The translations under genes and the position numbers were made by a program. From contig OX578137.1 of the NCBI GenBank assembly GCA_951213105.1, positions 82,258,679 through 82,322,678 on the forward strand: a stretch of DNA of 64,000 bases. Reading direction: 5' to 3'. This document shows, one piece after another, positions 1-10,855 of the stretch; the stretch's first letter is position 1, and each line of letters begins with the position of its first letter. Under the pieces are notes generated by a model. That model had not been told where the DNA came from. It was given only the letters and a program-made list of their open reading frames with translations, and did not search any database. This DNA is from Amaurobius ferox. Lineage: Eukaryota > Arthropoda > Arachnida > Araneae > Amaurobiidae.

Positions 1-70
1 ATTAGCCCGTATTAGGAGGAATCATTGACCATAAAAAACCCTTTTATCTAATAAAATTTGAATTAGAAAC
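1..70. repeat. Left terminal inverted repeat of the Penelope-like element
   Basis: The sequence around TATTAGGAGGAATCATTGAC matches the reverse complement of 3931-4000 over about 70 bases with a few substitutions and one indel. The best-conserved core is 20 or more bases. Because it begins at base 1, its outer limit is not visible. Confidence 0.8.
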
Positions 71-145
71 CCTTTTTGGGTTTTTAGGAATAAAAATACC
101 TTTATTTTATATGAAATGACACAATATAGCAATGTAGCGGGTGGC

Positions 146-206
146 AACTTCGTAAGAAATCCTACGATGGCACGGTTGACTGGCAATAGGGGTACCAGCC
201 AATCGT
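146..206 (+). other. Two adjacent hairpins in the retroelement 5' leader
   Basis: TCGTA (150-154) pairs with TACGA (163-167) over an 8-nt loop. CGGTTGACTGG (173-183) pairs with CCAGCCAATCG (195-205) with one mismatch and one wobble over an 11-nt loop. They lie upstream of the endonuclease reading frame. No hammerhead core (CTGATGA plus GAAA) was seen in them. Role unknown. Confidence 0.45.
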
Positions 207-291
207 CAAACAGTTACCCTAAAGTGAATACAATTGATCCATACTTTAAACCTGTTGTTCTGGAGAGAGAGAAAACAAAAAAACTGTAAAT

Positions 292-885
292 ATGTTTCAT
301 CACGTGGAATCGAACAATTACAACTGTAAAAGATCTCATAATAGCCCTTATAGAAATTTCAGTAATTTCAAGTACAGGAAATGCAATTATAGTCTTTGCA
401 AGATGTGTCCTACGTCAAATCCTTTACGTGTATGTAATAACAGTAATTATTGCACATTTTGCAAAACTTATAACTGTATATATTGTATAGAATGCAAAGA
501 GTGCGGTTTAAAGTATATCGGCCCGACAAAAAACAATATCAATGTAAGAATTAACTTACATAGAAGCCAGATATACAAATTATAAAAAAAAAAAACCTTC
601 TTAGCGGATCATCTATAGAAATTCGACATTTTAAAGATCATGGTATTAATGCAATCAACTAACTATCTTGGATATCGTAGCCGACTACAAAGAACGTTTG
701 TGGTGGAAGAATTATTACATCAATAACAATTATGCTCTTCATCCCTATGGTTTGAATTCAATTATATATGATATTAATTATGATAATAATTATATTCAAA
801 AACACCACTCGTCTGTTATAATTAACAATCATCGCCGTTACGGAAAAAATGTAACAAATATGCAAAAAACTCGAGGAGGAAGATG
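292..885 (+). pseudogene. GIY-YIG endonuclease domain of the Penelope-like element (broken)
   Basis: This domain nicks target DNA for retroelement insertion. The first segment (292-585) is Cys-rich (several CxxC pairs such as CIYCIECKEC) and ends in the GIY-YIG core with KYIGPT followed by a conserved Arg and LHRSQ. After a frame change and stops around 585-670, the same domain continues at 668 with DIVADYKERLWWKNYYI and HPYGLN. This is the usual C-terminal part of a GIY-YIG domain and carries the catalytic Glu in YKERLW. A poly-A run at 585-595 lies close to the first break. The domain lies upstream of the RT, unlike classical Penelope. It cannot be expressed as one protein. Start at the ATG at 292 is nominal. 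Confidence 0.75.
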
Positions 886-889
886 AAAG

Positions 890-1983
890 AAATTAAATCT
901 GGCTGACACCATCAATAATCTTATGAATTTTGCAAGGGATCATGCTAAAAATAAATCAATACCTCATAGATGGATTAAGAACTGCATTTTTGGCGTTAGA
1001 AATGCATTTTTGTAAAACATATGGCAATTTTGTAGTTGTGACACATTTAAAAACGTTTTTTCTCACAACTCCACTGTTACTGCTATATTTCTGGATTACA
1101 TTAAATTACGTGCAAAAATCTTAGACATTTCCTTAATCGATAACAAACCTTTTAATATTACTACGGAATATATGATTATTAATTACAAAAATAAAGTTTT
1201 CGATGATGTTAATATTTCATCCATTTAAAAAAAAATCCAACTTAAGTTTCCTATTAACAATATCAATATTAAAATTGCTTACAAATTTGCCAAACCACTC
1301 TGCAGGAGTTTATTTAACGACAATAATATTTGTAGAGAGGTTATTTATACCTAACAGCATTGCCTCTGTCTAGAATATTCCTCATCTATAGACGTAACCC
1401 ATGGTAACGTCATTACTGGAAACCTTGAACTTTTACATGGATCAACTTTAAAACCATTTTTCGAACTTGGCACTGAATATCTAATGCAAGAATATCGATC
1501 TATTGGAAGTCCACTTGAAGGTGATATTGATAGGTTCATTTACAGAAATGCGGTAAAATACAGTGCACCCACCGCAGTTTATGACGAGAGGAGAGCGGTA
1601 GTATTAAACGAATTTATTAAAAAATACAGTGAAGTGAAATATGTTGTGAAACATTATAACAAATATATTTTGTTGGCTTTACAAAAACATTTCGTGATTA
1701 CGTACGTCGACAAAGTCACAGACAATTATGCATTTACATGCCAATACCTGTACATAAACTTACTGACTGCTTATTATAAAGATCGTAATGCATACTGCCT
1801 CTTAAATCAATCACAAATTGAAATTGAAAACCGTATTAAAGCCAAATACAAAACTTTGAGTTACAACTTGAAATCCATTAGATTTACTTATATTACTTTG
1901 ATTCTCAAACTTTTTAAAAATCCTATCAAATTTCGACATATTATTAATGGATTTAAAACTTATTTGACTATTGCAAATAAAAA
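890..1983 (+). pseudogene. RT N-terminal and fingers region of the Penelope-like element (broken)
   Basis: Conceptual translation in shifting frames continues from the endonuclease. Around 1360-1480 a CLC pair is followed by a THGNVITGNLELL segment, a conserved motif upstream of RT in this class. From 1484 one long open frame of 168 codons includes YVDKVTDNYAF, the position of the DK(G) motif, and then LILKLFKNPIKFRHI. That matches the RT fingers motif of the form PKxHKxPxKxRxI, with Pro replaced. The frame ends artificially where the HINE-like element begins at 1986, and the RT resumes at 2911. There are stops and frameshifts at 890-1350. Non-functional. Confidence 0.7.
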
Positions 1984-1985
1984 AA

Positions 1986-2733
1986 TCTGATGTGGGCAAC
2001 ACATGACTTTCCTTATATAATGAATGAATTTACTACTTTTAGAGTTAAAAAAAACAGTTACTCTTATATACTTATACTCATTCCAAGAAATTGAATTTTA
2101 TTCAATTAGTCGCCATTTTCATTGATTTAGCGTCATATATATCTTTTTGGCGAGATTTTCGTTAATTTGGCAACATTTTCAAATGTCGCCCGCAAAATTC
2201 GTCGCCAAAATCTCGCCAAGCGTTATGGACGGAAAAATAAGTTATTCTTACAGCAGATAAATAACTATTGTGATTTCAAATACAAAAGTATAACTCAAAG
2301 TATCTTTTATCGTGAATGGAACAAGTTAGATCCATGAGAACGATGTCACCAAATTTATCGCATGATATTATATATGAAAAGTAAACCTGTTTCTCAACAA
2401 TTAATATATATTTTTTTAATTTATGAGATTTATTTGATACATTTATTTGAAAAATGTGCAATTTGAAAAATGCGAATCATGCTAGCGTTCCAAAGTTTAT
2501 GTCAATCGTTTAAGGAAAAATTACATAAGAAATGTCTATTTGCGCAACTTTATTAAAGGTTTTGATTTTTGAAAATTTTTTCAAAATTTCTCTCGAAAAT
2601 TTAGACGGGTTCTGAACATTCGATTGTGTTTTAAAACAATAGACTTCCAGTATTCATGGATTGTGATTTTTGTACCAAATTTCATTCAAATCGCTCCATT
2701 CGTTCGTCAGTTATCGTCTCCTCAGACTCACTG

Positions 2734-2766
<33 letters not shown>

Positions 2767-2899
2767 GACATCACTTCAAAAATGTTAGATTTGTGGTCAG
2801 GGTTGCTTGAAACGTGCTCTCCCGTCGAAAACTCGAGTTCGAATTTTCGATCCCGTCACAATACTTTTCATATACATTATGTATATAAAGAAAGTAAAA
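1986..2899 (+). mobile_element. HINE-like non-autonomous element, family A copy 1 (inserted in the RT)
   Basis: Begins TCTGATGTGGGCAACACAT, containing the 5' palindrome ATGTG/CACAT (1990-2004). The subterminal repeat ACTTTCCTTATATA follows at 2006-2019. The body contains the AGTCGCCATTTTCATTGA and TCGCCAAAATCTCGCCAAG segments shared with copies at 21.5-23.4 kb. A CA microsatellite and a 3' hairpin (2863-2895, arms partly mutated) close it. The sequence just before reads as RT fingers and the sequence just after as RT, so the boundaries are set by the interrupted host element. No protein is encoded. Architecture resembles Helentron-associated elements (DINE-1/HINE). Confidence 0.7.
2734..2762. 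repeat. CA microsatellite inside family A copy 1
   Basis: About 14 CA units followed by CAGACAGACATCACTTC, the same position as in the other family A copies. Confidence 0.95.
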
Positions 2900-2910
2900 A
2901 CTGCTATTTA

Positions 2911-3708
2911 TCTTAAAAGAAGTGATATCAAAATTAAATTTAATGGAGTTTATTTTATTAATAACAATCTAGAAATCATTGAAAAAATTAAAAATATTTC
3001 AGAATGTTAACATTATAAAAGCTATGATTTTTACAATTTGTTCTGCAGCATCAATATCAATGATATGTTTGCTATTTTGATGGAAATTTACGGCAAACGT
3101 AAAATGCAGACAAACATTACAAAATATATATGTCTATGATTGAACTGGTACTATTCGAAACCGTTCTGTACGATGGTACATATTTCTACAAACAACTACA
3201 CCGAATTCCAATGGGTGGAGGATGCCCCTCTATTCTTGCTGATATATTATACTTGATAACATACTATTGGCTTGTATTCAGAGAAGTATATTATGGATTT
3301 TCGATTTTATCCAAAATGCTTAAAATGAAGAGAAACTCCATATAACCACGATTAAAGTCTCCATTTTCTGGATTTATCAATATATAAGCTCTCTGATGGT
3401 ACTATGGGTTTTCGTCTTTACGAAAACGTAGAGATTTTAAATTTTAAATAAATTATATTATTTTATGGAATTCCTGTTTACAAAAGAAAGTGTTCAGAAA
3501 CATCACTTTAAATCAACTCATTTCCAGCAAACGATTAAATAGCAACTTTAATGATCGATATACTACCGACATTCGCTTCCTCCATGGAACTATTACACAA
3601 GGTTTTCCGAAGAGTTTTTTGAGTGATACTATATGCGGTTTTTATGATATAATCGTGACTGACAGCTACCGTTTATACTTAAATAAAATACCAAGTGACA
3701 TGTAGATT
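2911..3708 (+). pseudogene. RT palm and thumb of the Penelope-like element (broken, catalytic motif C lost)
   Basis: After the inserted element, translation resumes with FNGVYFINNNLEIIEKI. About 3020-3065 follows with SYDFYNLFCSININDM, the RT motif A region with its catalytic Asp. Motif B is at 3190-3250 as IPMGGGCPSILADI. The residues expected next (FVDD, motif C) are missing. Comparison with the fragment at 35.7-36.2 kb suggests about 30 residues were deleted before the YPK segment. Then come a LDLSI-like stretch and the thumb: FRNITLNQLI, and HGTITQGFPKSFL at 3580-3620. At least five stops or frameshifts are present, so it is inactive. Alternative RT classes are unlikely given the GIY-YIG upstream. 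Confidence 0.7.
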
Positions 3709-3930
3709 TACTGGCTTTATGTCAGTGCCTTCAATACACATGAAGTTGCTGTGGTTGATCCTCTTCATCGAAGGTTTGATTATGTAAGTGAACTATATTG
3801 TGTACTAAATTGTACTTTTTACTGCAATCTTTGGAGTATTTGACATTGGCGTGTAGTATCTGCTTCAGTGGTTTTTATAAATGTCTTTTAACATTGGATA
3901 ACAGATATATGGCTCGGGAGATATTGGATG

Positions 3931-4000
3931 TTTTTAATTTAAATTGAATAAATAAAGGGGTTTTTTACGGTCAATGATTCCTCCTAATATGGGCACTAAT
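3931..4000. repeat. Right terminal inverted repeat of the Penelope-like element
   Basis: Reverse complement of bases 1-70. The core GTCAATGATTCCTCCTAATA is at 3970-3989. It defines the right end of the element. Confidence 0.8.
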
Positions 4001-4382
<382 letters not shown>

Positions 4383-4460
4383 TATGAATATAGATAAACG
4401 GTTTTAAAACAGATACAACACTAAATATAAATTAAAATAACTTTAAAAATCACAATTGTG

Positions 4461-4521
4461 GCTCCGGTCGTCCAAATAGTTGCTCAAGTCCCCTGGATGA
4501 GTCGGACGGCCTGGGTCTTCC
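4461..4521 (+). mobile_element. SINE-1 tail fragment
   Basis: CCGGTCGTCCAAATAGTTG...GACGGCCTGGGTCTTC resembles the 3' tail seen at 56,868-56,930 and 50,920. It sits within the family C copy. Confidence 0.45.
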
Positions 4522-4580
4522 ACAAGATGTATGCCATATTTTATTTAGAAGTGGTTCACGTGATATCTTTATAATATGGG

Positions 4581-4624
4581 TTGTTGTTGAGACCCAGACC
4601 GTTCAGACACCCATATTATATATT
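4581..4624 (-). mobile_element. SINE-1 tail fragment with target-site duplication
   Basis: TTGTTGTTGAGACCCAGACC is the reverse complement of the tail GGTCTGGGTCTCAACAACAA. ATAATATGGG occurs on both sides (4571-4580 and 4625-4634), a 10-bp direct repeat consistent with retro-insertion into the family C copy. Confidence 0.6.
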
Positions 4625-5016
4625 ATAATATGGGTGTAATTATTGTTTTAAATTGTATTTAAAAGCTACCGAATATATTTTTCTGAAAATGTTTTTATAT
4701 ATTTTATGGGATAGTTTGAATATTTTTAAAAACTTTCGGAGCAATTTCTGAATTTTAAATTCGCATAAAACAATATTTGAAAAATTAGGTCCCATAGGGT
4801 TCAATGTATTTCATTTTTTCAATCCAAGGTCAATCCAAAACAAATCGAGTGATATTATTCATTTACATTCCCATATGTTCCACAGACCGTCTCAACATCA
4901 TATTAAAATTTAATTTTAATAAAGTCATTTTTACTGCAGTTATCGTGCGAACAGACAGACAGACAGACAGAATGAACAAAGTCATAAACACTTTTCAACT
5001 GTGTTGTAAATTACTT

Positions 5017-6120
5017 AAAATTTCACTTGTCGCAATACATTATTCGTTTATTATGTACTTTATTCTAAATTAATTCAATTCCAAATGATTTTCAATTTCA
5101 TTAATTCCCATGCGTTTCTTTATTGCCAAACTTGTGTCGCTATTTTCAGTTCGTGGAACACTCCTTTCTTGAAACCAATGGGACATCATATTATATTAAG
5201 TAATATCATCACCTATTTTTCCCGATTTACAAGACTACTTTGCATCTGTAAATTTTAAAGTATTACTGGGAAATGTTATTTTCCTTTTCTTTTTCAATTT
5301 ATTAGATGGAACGCAAATTATATTAAAAAAAGAAAACAAAATAACAATAATATCAGTAATACCAGAAAATTAGAAAATGAAAATCAGATGTTATTTCTTA
5401 TCGAGTAAGTTTCTTCTAACCACCCTACAAGTCCTGACATATTTTTCAAAACATTAGAAAATATGCCCCTTATGTATTTTGTATTTTCCTTTCCGAAATT
5501 TCCTTGAAGGAAAAGTATAATTTTTGGAATTACATAATAATCATTTATATGTTTTTCCTATGCCCATTAATATCTCCCTATATGGTGATTTATAGCTAAT
5601 TTCAAAGATATTTTTGGCTATTATTAAGACTGGCTATTATCAAGAACTTATATTTCAATATATCTATTATATGTTTTACATTTTACACTGCAAAATCTGA
5701 GACATAATACCACAGACATATTTTATTTTCAGTTAAAAAGCACATATGTAACTTCTTGAGACGGAGCAAGAAAGAAACACATTACTTAATTTAAAAGTTT
5801 ACAGCTTTTCCTCTCTTCCTCTCAAAAGAATGCTTCTTTTCGAGTCTTGAAATTTATGTGTAAAACTTGGAACACGATTAATTCACGGTATAAAGTCCTT
5901 GGGATTTCTTGAACGAAAAGTCGTAAGAAGTTTGAGAACAGATTTTATTTCGTTTCGGGGAGGATGTGTAATTAAATTGAATGTAGAGGTGCGAATCAGT
6001 ATAAAATAATTTTAACATTTTTGGGATTCGAAAAAATGTTTCAAGTGAAGTGTATAGCACAGCTGAATCTCCTTTGTTTGTGTTAGACTTTTGAATAGAA
6101 AACAGTAAATACACACACAC
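5017..6120. other. No recognisable gene
   Basis: AT-rich sequence with only short random reading frames. No repeat family recognised. Confidence 0.5.
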
Positions 6121-6189
<69 letters not shown>

Positions 6190-6196
6190 TAAAATA
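6121..6196. repeat. AT microsatellite left of the Tc1 element
   Basis: TA dinucleotides with minor interruptions. Continues in kind at 7419-7497 on the other side of the transposon. Confidence 0.95.
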
Positions 6197-7418
6197 TACT
6201 GCTGGACAATTGCTAAGTACGGATGACACTATCACCCATAGCATCCACAAACTGAGAGAAAGCAAAATGTGGGAAATTAGAATAAGTGCGAGATACAGTA
6301 AGAAGAGGTGTGCGTATGCAAATTTTTAATTTCCCCGCCTGTTCGCCACGTGATAGCGCTGATAAGCGATTTAAAGAATTTGAAGCGTGTGGACAGTTGT
6401 TGTTCCAAGTGAAAGTTTAACGGGAAAGATTTAATTGACGAACTTGAAATTTTCGGTATGTCTTCCCGATATCACTTAGATGATTTTACGAGTGGCCGTA
6501 TTATTGGAAAGATCAAAGAAAGGCGAGAAAAACAGACACGGCCAGGGAGTTCGACATCGCAAACGTCGCTGTTTCCCCTCTGTGGTCAGCATTTAAAACA
6601 ACTGGAATGTGTTGCAACCGTCACGGAGAAGGTCGTGTTAGAAGTACGGCACCTTCAGAAGGCAGGTACATTGTCCTATCAAAAACGGGCCGGCGCACCA
6701 CAGCGACATGCAGTATCAGGGTATGGTTCGGCATCATGATCAATAGTTTTCACGGCCCTACATGTGGTTGCAAATGGGACTTTGACCGGCCAAAGGTACA
6801 CTGATGAAATTCTACTGCCTCATGTTCGCCTTTCCCGTGCTGCTGTCGGTGATAAATTTGATCTCATGGACGGGAGACAACACACCATGTCATCGAACAC
6901 TAGCTGTTCTGGATTGTCTAATCAGCGAGAGTATTCAATGCTCGTATGGCCAGAACGTTCTCCAGATCTAAATCCCATTGAAAATGTTTGGGATGCTTTG
7001 GGGAGACGACTTGCTGGTCGAAAATATCCTCCAACAACAAGAACACCCTCATTCATGCACTGACAGAGAAGTGGGATAACTTGCCTCAACAGCTGCTGAA
7101 TAATTTTGTGCAGGGCATAACACGACGTGTGGGATGTAGCATCGTCCTTCACAGTGGGCATATCGTAATGACACCTTTCTCAAAGATACTTGCTGTCGTT
7201 CATATGCATTTTTCCATTTCTCCGTACACAGCATCAAATGAACACCTTTTCCTTTCATATGTCTCAAAACATTCTGTGTTTTTCAGAACAATAAATTATC
7301 TTTATTCTAATGTCCGAACAGTGTGGAAACAATAGTTTATCCTGCTTTGCCTCCACCCCCGCTTAATATTGTGCAACATTGTAAATTGTGATCCATCCTT
7401 AGCAATTGTCCAGCAGTG
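6197..7418 (+). mobile_element. Tc1-type DNA transposon inserted within an AT microsatellite
   Basis: Terminal inverted repeats TACTGCTGGACAATTGCTAA (from 6197) and TTAGCAATTGTCCAGCAGTG (to 7418) match except for the outermost base, extending more loosely towards GGATG. TA flanks both ends (6195-6196 and 7419-7420), as expected for the Tc1/mariner TA target-site duplication. Outside both are AT microsatellites, so the element appears to have landed in a pre-existing microsatellite. Length 1222 bp. The internal transposase is deleted and frameshifted. Confidence 0.9.
6458..7190 (+). pseudogene. Tc1-type DDE transposase (internal deletion, frameshifts)
   Basis: This enzyme cuts and pastes the element at TA sites. 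It starts at MSSRYHLDDFTSGRIIGK, the usual beginning of this transposase group and part of the first helix-turn-helix. A frame change leads to RSTAPSEGRYIVLSK. The sequence then jumps to WFGIMINS and VANGTLTGQRYTDEILL, so roughly 100 residues, including the first catalytic Asp (usually in FTDESRF), are gone. The second Asp is at LMD near 6865. The C-terminal block WPERSPDLNPIENVWDALGR supplies the Glu, and LPQQLLNNFV and GHI end it. Frames change at least three times. Inactive; could only have been mobilised in trans. Confidence 0.9.

Positions 7419-7497
<79 letters not shown>
7419..7497. repeat. AT microsatellite right of the Tc1 element
   Basis: About 39 AT dinucleotides directly abutting the right TIR. 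Confidence 0.97.
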
Positions 7498-7502
<5 letters not shown>

Positions 7503-7599
7503 ATCATAAGCCTATGAAAAGCTAGTTGTTCCGACGGACATACCAGTCGTCATCTTAATCGAGCGATGTTAAAGTTGCTAGGTGTTGGAAATGGCGGAT

Positions 7600-8225
7600 C
7601 TGAGAAAACACATATAACCATTCCAGTACTCAGGATACCCCAGACAGGCAATCGATCGAGAGGATCGTGCAGTTAGAAATGTAGTCCACAGAATAGCGGC
7701 GCTATCAGCTATTTGCCATCATCCATATTGGTTTAAGGGATACTATTCGGAAACGACTGCAGAAAGTGAAATTAGCTGACAACATCCATTAACGTGCATG
7801 TCACTGACTTCTCCACATAGGCAGAGTCGTTTGAATTGGTGCCGAGCTCGGTCAGCTTAGACAGTGTCCGATTGAAGGCATGATATCTTTACAGACGAAT
7901 CCAGCTTCTCCATCATTGCAGATAACCGCCGCATGTGTAAGTCCAGAGTTATAATTTTGCATTTGTCGTCGAGCTTCACCCATCCATCACCTCTTGTGTC
8001 ACAGTCTGGGGAGCCATCTCATCTGACAGCCAATATCCTCTTGTTATTCCGCACAACCCAATATGATGGTTTGGACATCACGGTATTTTTTATACTATAT
8101 GTTTGTACGTCGACGATATTCTCCAGGAGATGGTTCTCCCTATGCTGTCAAGCCACCCACATTGCAGAGCAGACATTGGCGTCCATGGATGCCAATATCT
8201 GCAAATGGGGATCGAACTGCTTAGA
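7600..8225 (+). pseudogene. Second Tc1-type transposase remnant, heavily decayed
   Basis: Short matches in changing frames follow Tc1 transposase order. A TIRKRLQK-like segment at 7740 is followed by a RLNWCRARSA-like segment near 7835, which in related enzymes precedes the first catalytic Asp. TDES-like coding follows near 7890 (acagacgaatccagcttctcc), then DNRRMC at 7920. TVWGAIS at 8003 and VDDILQEMVLPML near 8115 complete the series. No TIRs could be matched. It lies next to the 6.2-7.4 kb element, but the sequences differ enough to be a separate subfamily. Non-functional. Confidence 0.65.
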
Positions 8226-8329
8226 ATAGGGTATTCCAAATACCTGTCTTTTTGAGAGGCTTTTCGTTTGGGATTAATGCTGTCCCACCCGTAAGCAAAA
8301 TCTGAGTATTTATGTCTGTCAATATATAG

Positions 8330-8825
8330 GCAATGTATTTATAAACACTAGGCGAAAAGTAATTGACAAAATTTAGAGTATAAGTCACCTGTGAGTTACT
8401 CTGGTGCTAATTATATTTTGGTACGATTCAGAATAAGAACCTTCACTTTTTTACAAAATGGACCTACAATTAGTCAAAATCTAAAAAAGAACACTACATA
8501 TGCTCAAATGTATCAATTAAATGCTTGTTTTTATTTCTAAATTTTGAAGAATAGAGAAATAAGAATATCCCCATATCTCTAGAACTAACTGCTTCTGAAA
8601 TATTTGAGATTTTTCGCCTTTTTTGTCAAGTCGCCTTTAAAAATATGCCCAATCGCCAAATAAAAAAGAAAATTAAATTAAAACTACAAATTCGGTGAAA
8701 TTTCAAATAATTATCAGTGTTATTTTGTACACTTAATCTCAATTAAATAAATTATAAAAGAAAGAAAAGGGAAATTAAATCGAATCTCCATGGTATATCA
8801 TATGTAGTCCACATCATATTTTTTC
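8330..8825 (-). mobile_element. HINE-like family B fragment
   Basis: Shares with the 25.4-28.7 kb array the segments ACTCTGGTGCTAATTA, CAAATGTATCAATTAAATGC, GAGATTTTTCGCxTTTTT and AATTATAAAAGAAAGAAA. It ends at the degenerate 5' terminus CATATGTAGTCCACATCA. Lacks the microsatellite and 3' hairpin half. Confidence 0.65.
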
Positions 8826-10630
8826 GTAATACAGTTTGTCATTCTCCAATAGCAAAGTGACAAACTATATCGTTGCCAAACTACGATGGGCAATATTTTA
8901 CCAGGGCCCAAGAGGCGGTTCGTACACTGAGCATTCACCACAGTTGGCACATTGATTTCCGTTTTTCTTTTCTGTTTTAAAACGTCATATATATAAATAA
9001 AAACAATTGCAGGTTTTATTTCTTTTCAAAAATATATATAGATGCGTTCAAATAATTTTGAAAATCGTGGATACAACATGGATTCCAGTTTAATTCAATT
9101 TCAACCACATTTTGGTGCAAATTTTGCTCATTAATGCACCAAAGTGATTTTTTTTTTCAGTTTTATATAATACGTTAAGAAATAATATGATAATCGTTCT
9201 GCTCTTACCTACATACCCATATGAATTTCCATCAAACTTAGATGCTCTTGTGACATTATCACCTATGTCACTTCTCATGTTCGTATGTGCTGTGTCATCA
9301 TCACAGTTCAGACTTGTATCCTGTCTGAAGTGTATCCTCGCAGTAAAGGAATATCTCAAGAGATTATCATTTTAAAGAAGAAAAAAGCTTTAACTGAAAT
9401 AGTCATTCTTAAAACTGTTATTATATAATAAAATACAACATTCAATCCCTGTCTATGTAGCCTGTTGGGGTGAAATAAAGTGTTTATATCTCAGACGAAG
9501 GCCTTGTTACAACATGCTGCAATTGCATGGTCATAAAATGTTAATGATTGAAGAAATTAAAAGGTAAGTGTATTGAGCTCATGGAGATAGAAATAAAACC
9601 ATCCAGTTACCCCCATGATTCAGCTGAATAGGGAAGTTACTATTGAGAAGTCATCCCATTAAATAGTAAAAATTTAAATATTTAAAGCATGGAGTTAGAG
9701 CGACTTCCTTTCTCCTTTATCTTAAAATTCATGTTTTAAACTGTGAAATTAATACCAAATTGATTTATAGATATATTAGTTTGAGCTGAGTTATAATCCA
9801 TTAAGTTTTAGAGAGTTAGTCCCTTTCACCTCTATTGTATGACTAGTAATTGGAAACTTGAAATAAAAAGCTTGGGGCATTAAAAATTATCCATTCGTTT
9901 ATTAGAGGGTTCTTAAGGAAGCGTATATTAATTACGCTATACTACTGGGTGGTATAGTATGTGTGTTTTGATAGGGATTCGTATAGTAAAATATGATATT
10001 ATATGGGAGGGGATATGAATCGCTCATGCGTCTGTGGTTATTAGGAGCGTGTACCTTTTAAAACTTGAATGGCGGATTTGAAAGAATCTTCTGCAACTTC
10101 ATCCAGTTTTTTAACTCGATTATAATTCTAGTCAATTATAAAAAAATAAATAGAAAACTTTTGGCATTCATACCCATGATACTTTATACTGAACACAGCA
10201 CAGTTTTTATATCAGCAGCTACATACCAACTGCAAATTAAACTAATAATATAAACACCTTGATTTAGCTGTCTGTTTATCCATCTTTGGGTATTTTGGTA
10301 ATGCTGCTACAAAATGTTGGCAAACGTGTTTCAATCACGGATAAGCATTTCAATTTAAATACTAACCCAGACCATCAGCAATTTCATAATCCTCCATGTA
10401 AACATCAATCACCCATTGACTTTTCACGTTCACTGCTGCTTGAATTCATTGTTCATATTAAAAACCAGAGATTTCTTCGTAGTTAATTATATTTCTGCTT
10501 GAACGCGGTTCATTGTTTGTTCTTTTATTGAGTAGTGTCAGCAGATGTAAATTTATATTTCAAACTATTAAACACAAAAAAACAGTTTTTGACAGTCAAA
10601 ACAAATTTTATTTCACAAACGTGTTGTCCA
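8826..10630. other. No recognisable gene
   Basis: AT-rich, with a poly-T run near 9150 and short unremarkable reading frames. No repeat of the families described here was found. Confidence 0.5.
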
Positions 10631-10855
10631 ATGGAAAAAGAAGAGGATATAATAAAAAAGAAATATCGGTTAAACCGAGAAAGAGTGAGAAGATGGCGAG
10701 CACGTCAAAGTCAAGAATATTTGGGAATATTTCAAAAAGAAAAGTCCGAAGCATATAGGCTGCAAAATGAGCAGGAAACTTCACAGAAGTCTTACATCCA
10801 TCCCCAAATTGATAAAAATGGCTCCAAATGGGAAGAAATGAATTGCAAATTTTGA
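10631..10855 (+). CDS. Small basic hypothetical protein, 74 aa (doubtful)
   Basis: An ATG-started frame encodes a strongly charged peptide with KKKYRLNRERVRRWRARQSQ followed by a Glu/Lys-rich, probably helical stretch. The composition looks like a basic DNA- or RNA-binding segment and stands out from surrounding frames rich in Phe, Ile and Tyr. No domain family is claimed. The frame is open further upstream (from 10535 without an ATG). No splice sites or partner exons were established. It may be a remnant of a mobile-element accessory protein or a chance frame. Confidence 0.2.
   Translation: MEKEEDIIKKKYRLNRERVRRWRARQSQEYLGIFQKEKSEAYRLQNEQETSQKSYIHPQIDKNGSKWEEMNCKF

Larger units (their letters stand above)
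1..4000 (+). mobile_element. Decayed Penelope-like retroelement, N-terminal GIY-YIG type, with inverted termini
   Basis: Reading along the plus strand with several frameshifts and stops, the element encodes in order a cysteine-rich GIY-YIG endonuclease, a CxC-type motif, an RT fingers region and an RT palm/thumb. The order endonuclease before RT matches the permuted Penelope-like clades with N-terminal GIY-YIG (Naiad in invertebrates) rather than classical Penelope, where GIY-YIG is C-terminal. That clade is my inference from domain order. The first 70 bases recur inverted at 3931-4000, so the element appears complete, although the left end coincides with the window edge and could extend further. 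A HINE-like element (1986-2899) interrupts the coding region. Not functional. Confidence 0.75.
4385..5016 (+). mobile_element. HINE-like family C, 5'-truncated copy
   Basis: Matches the 3' half of the copy at 43.7-45.0 kb: AAAATCACxATTxTG, TTTTATGGGATAGTTTGAATA, GGTTCAATGTATTTCATTTT, GCAGTTATCGTGCGAAC, (CAGA)n and the 3' hairpin region AACACTTTTCAAC at about 4990. Two SINE-tail fragments are inserted in it. Confidence 0.75.

Noticed and set aside
5878..6265. Long YIYIYIY-containing reading frames over the AT microsatellite
   Set aside because: Pure translations of TA dinucleotide repeats. No coding evidence.
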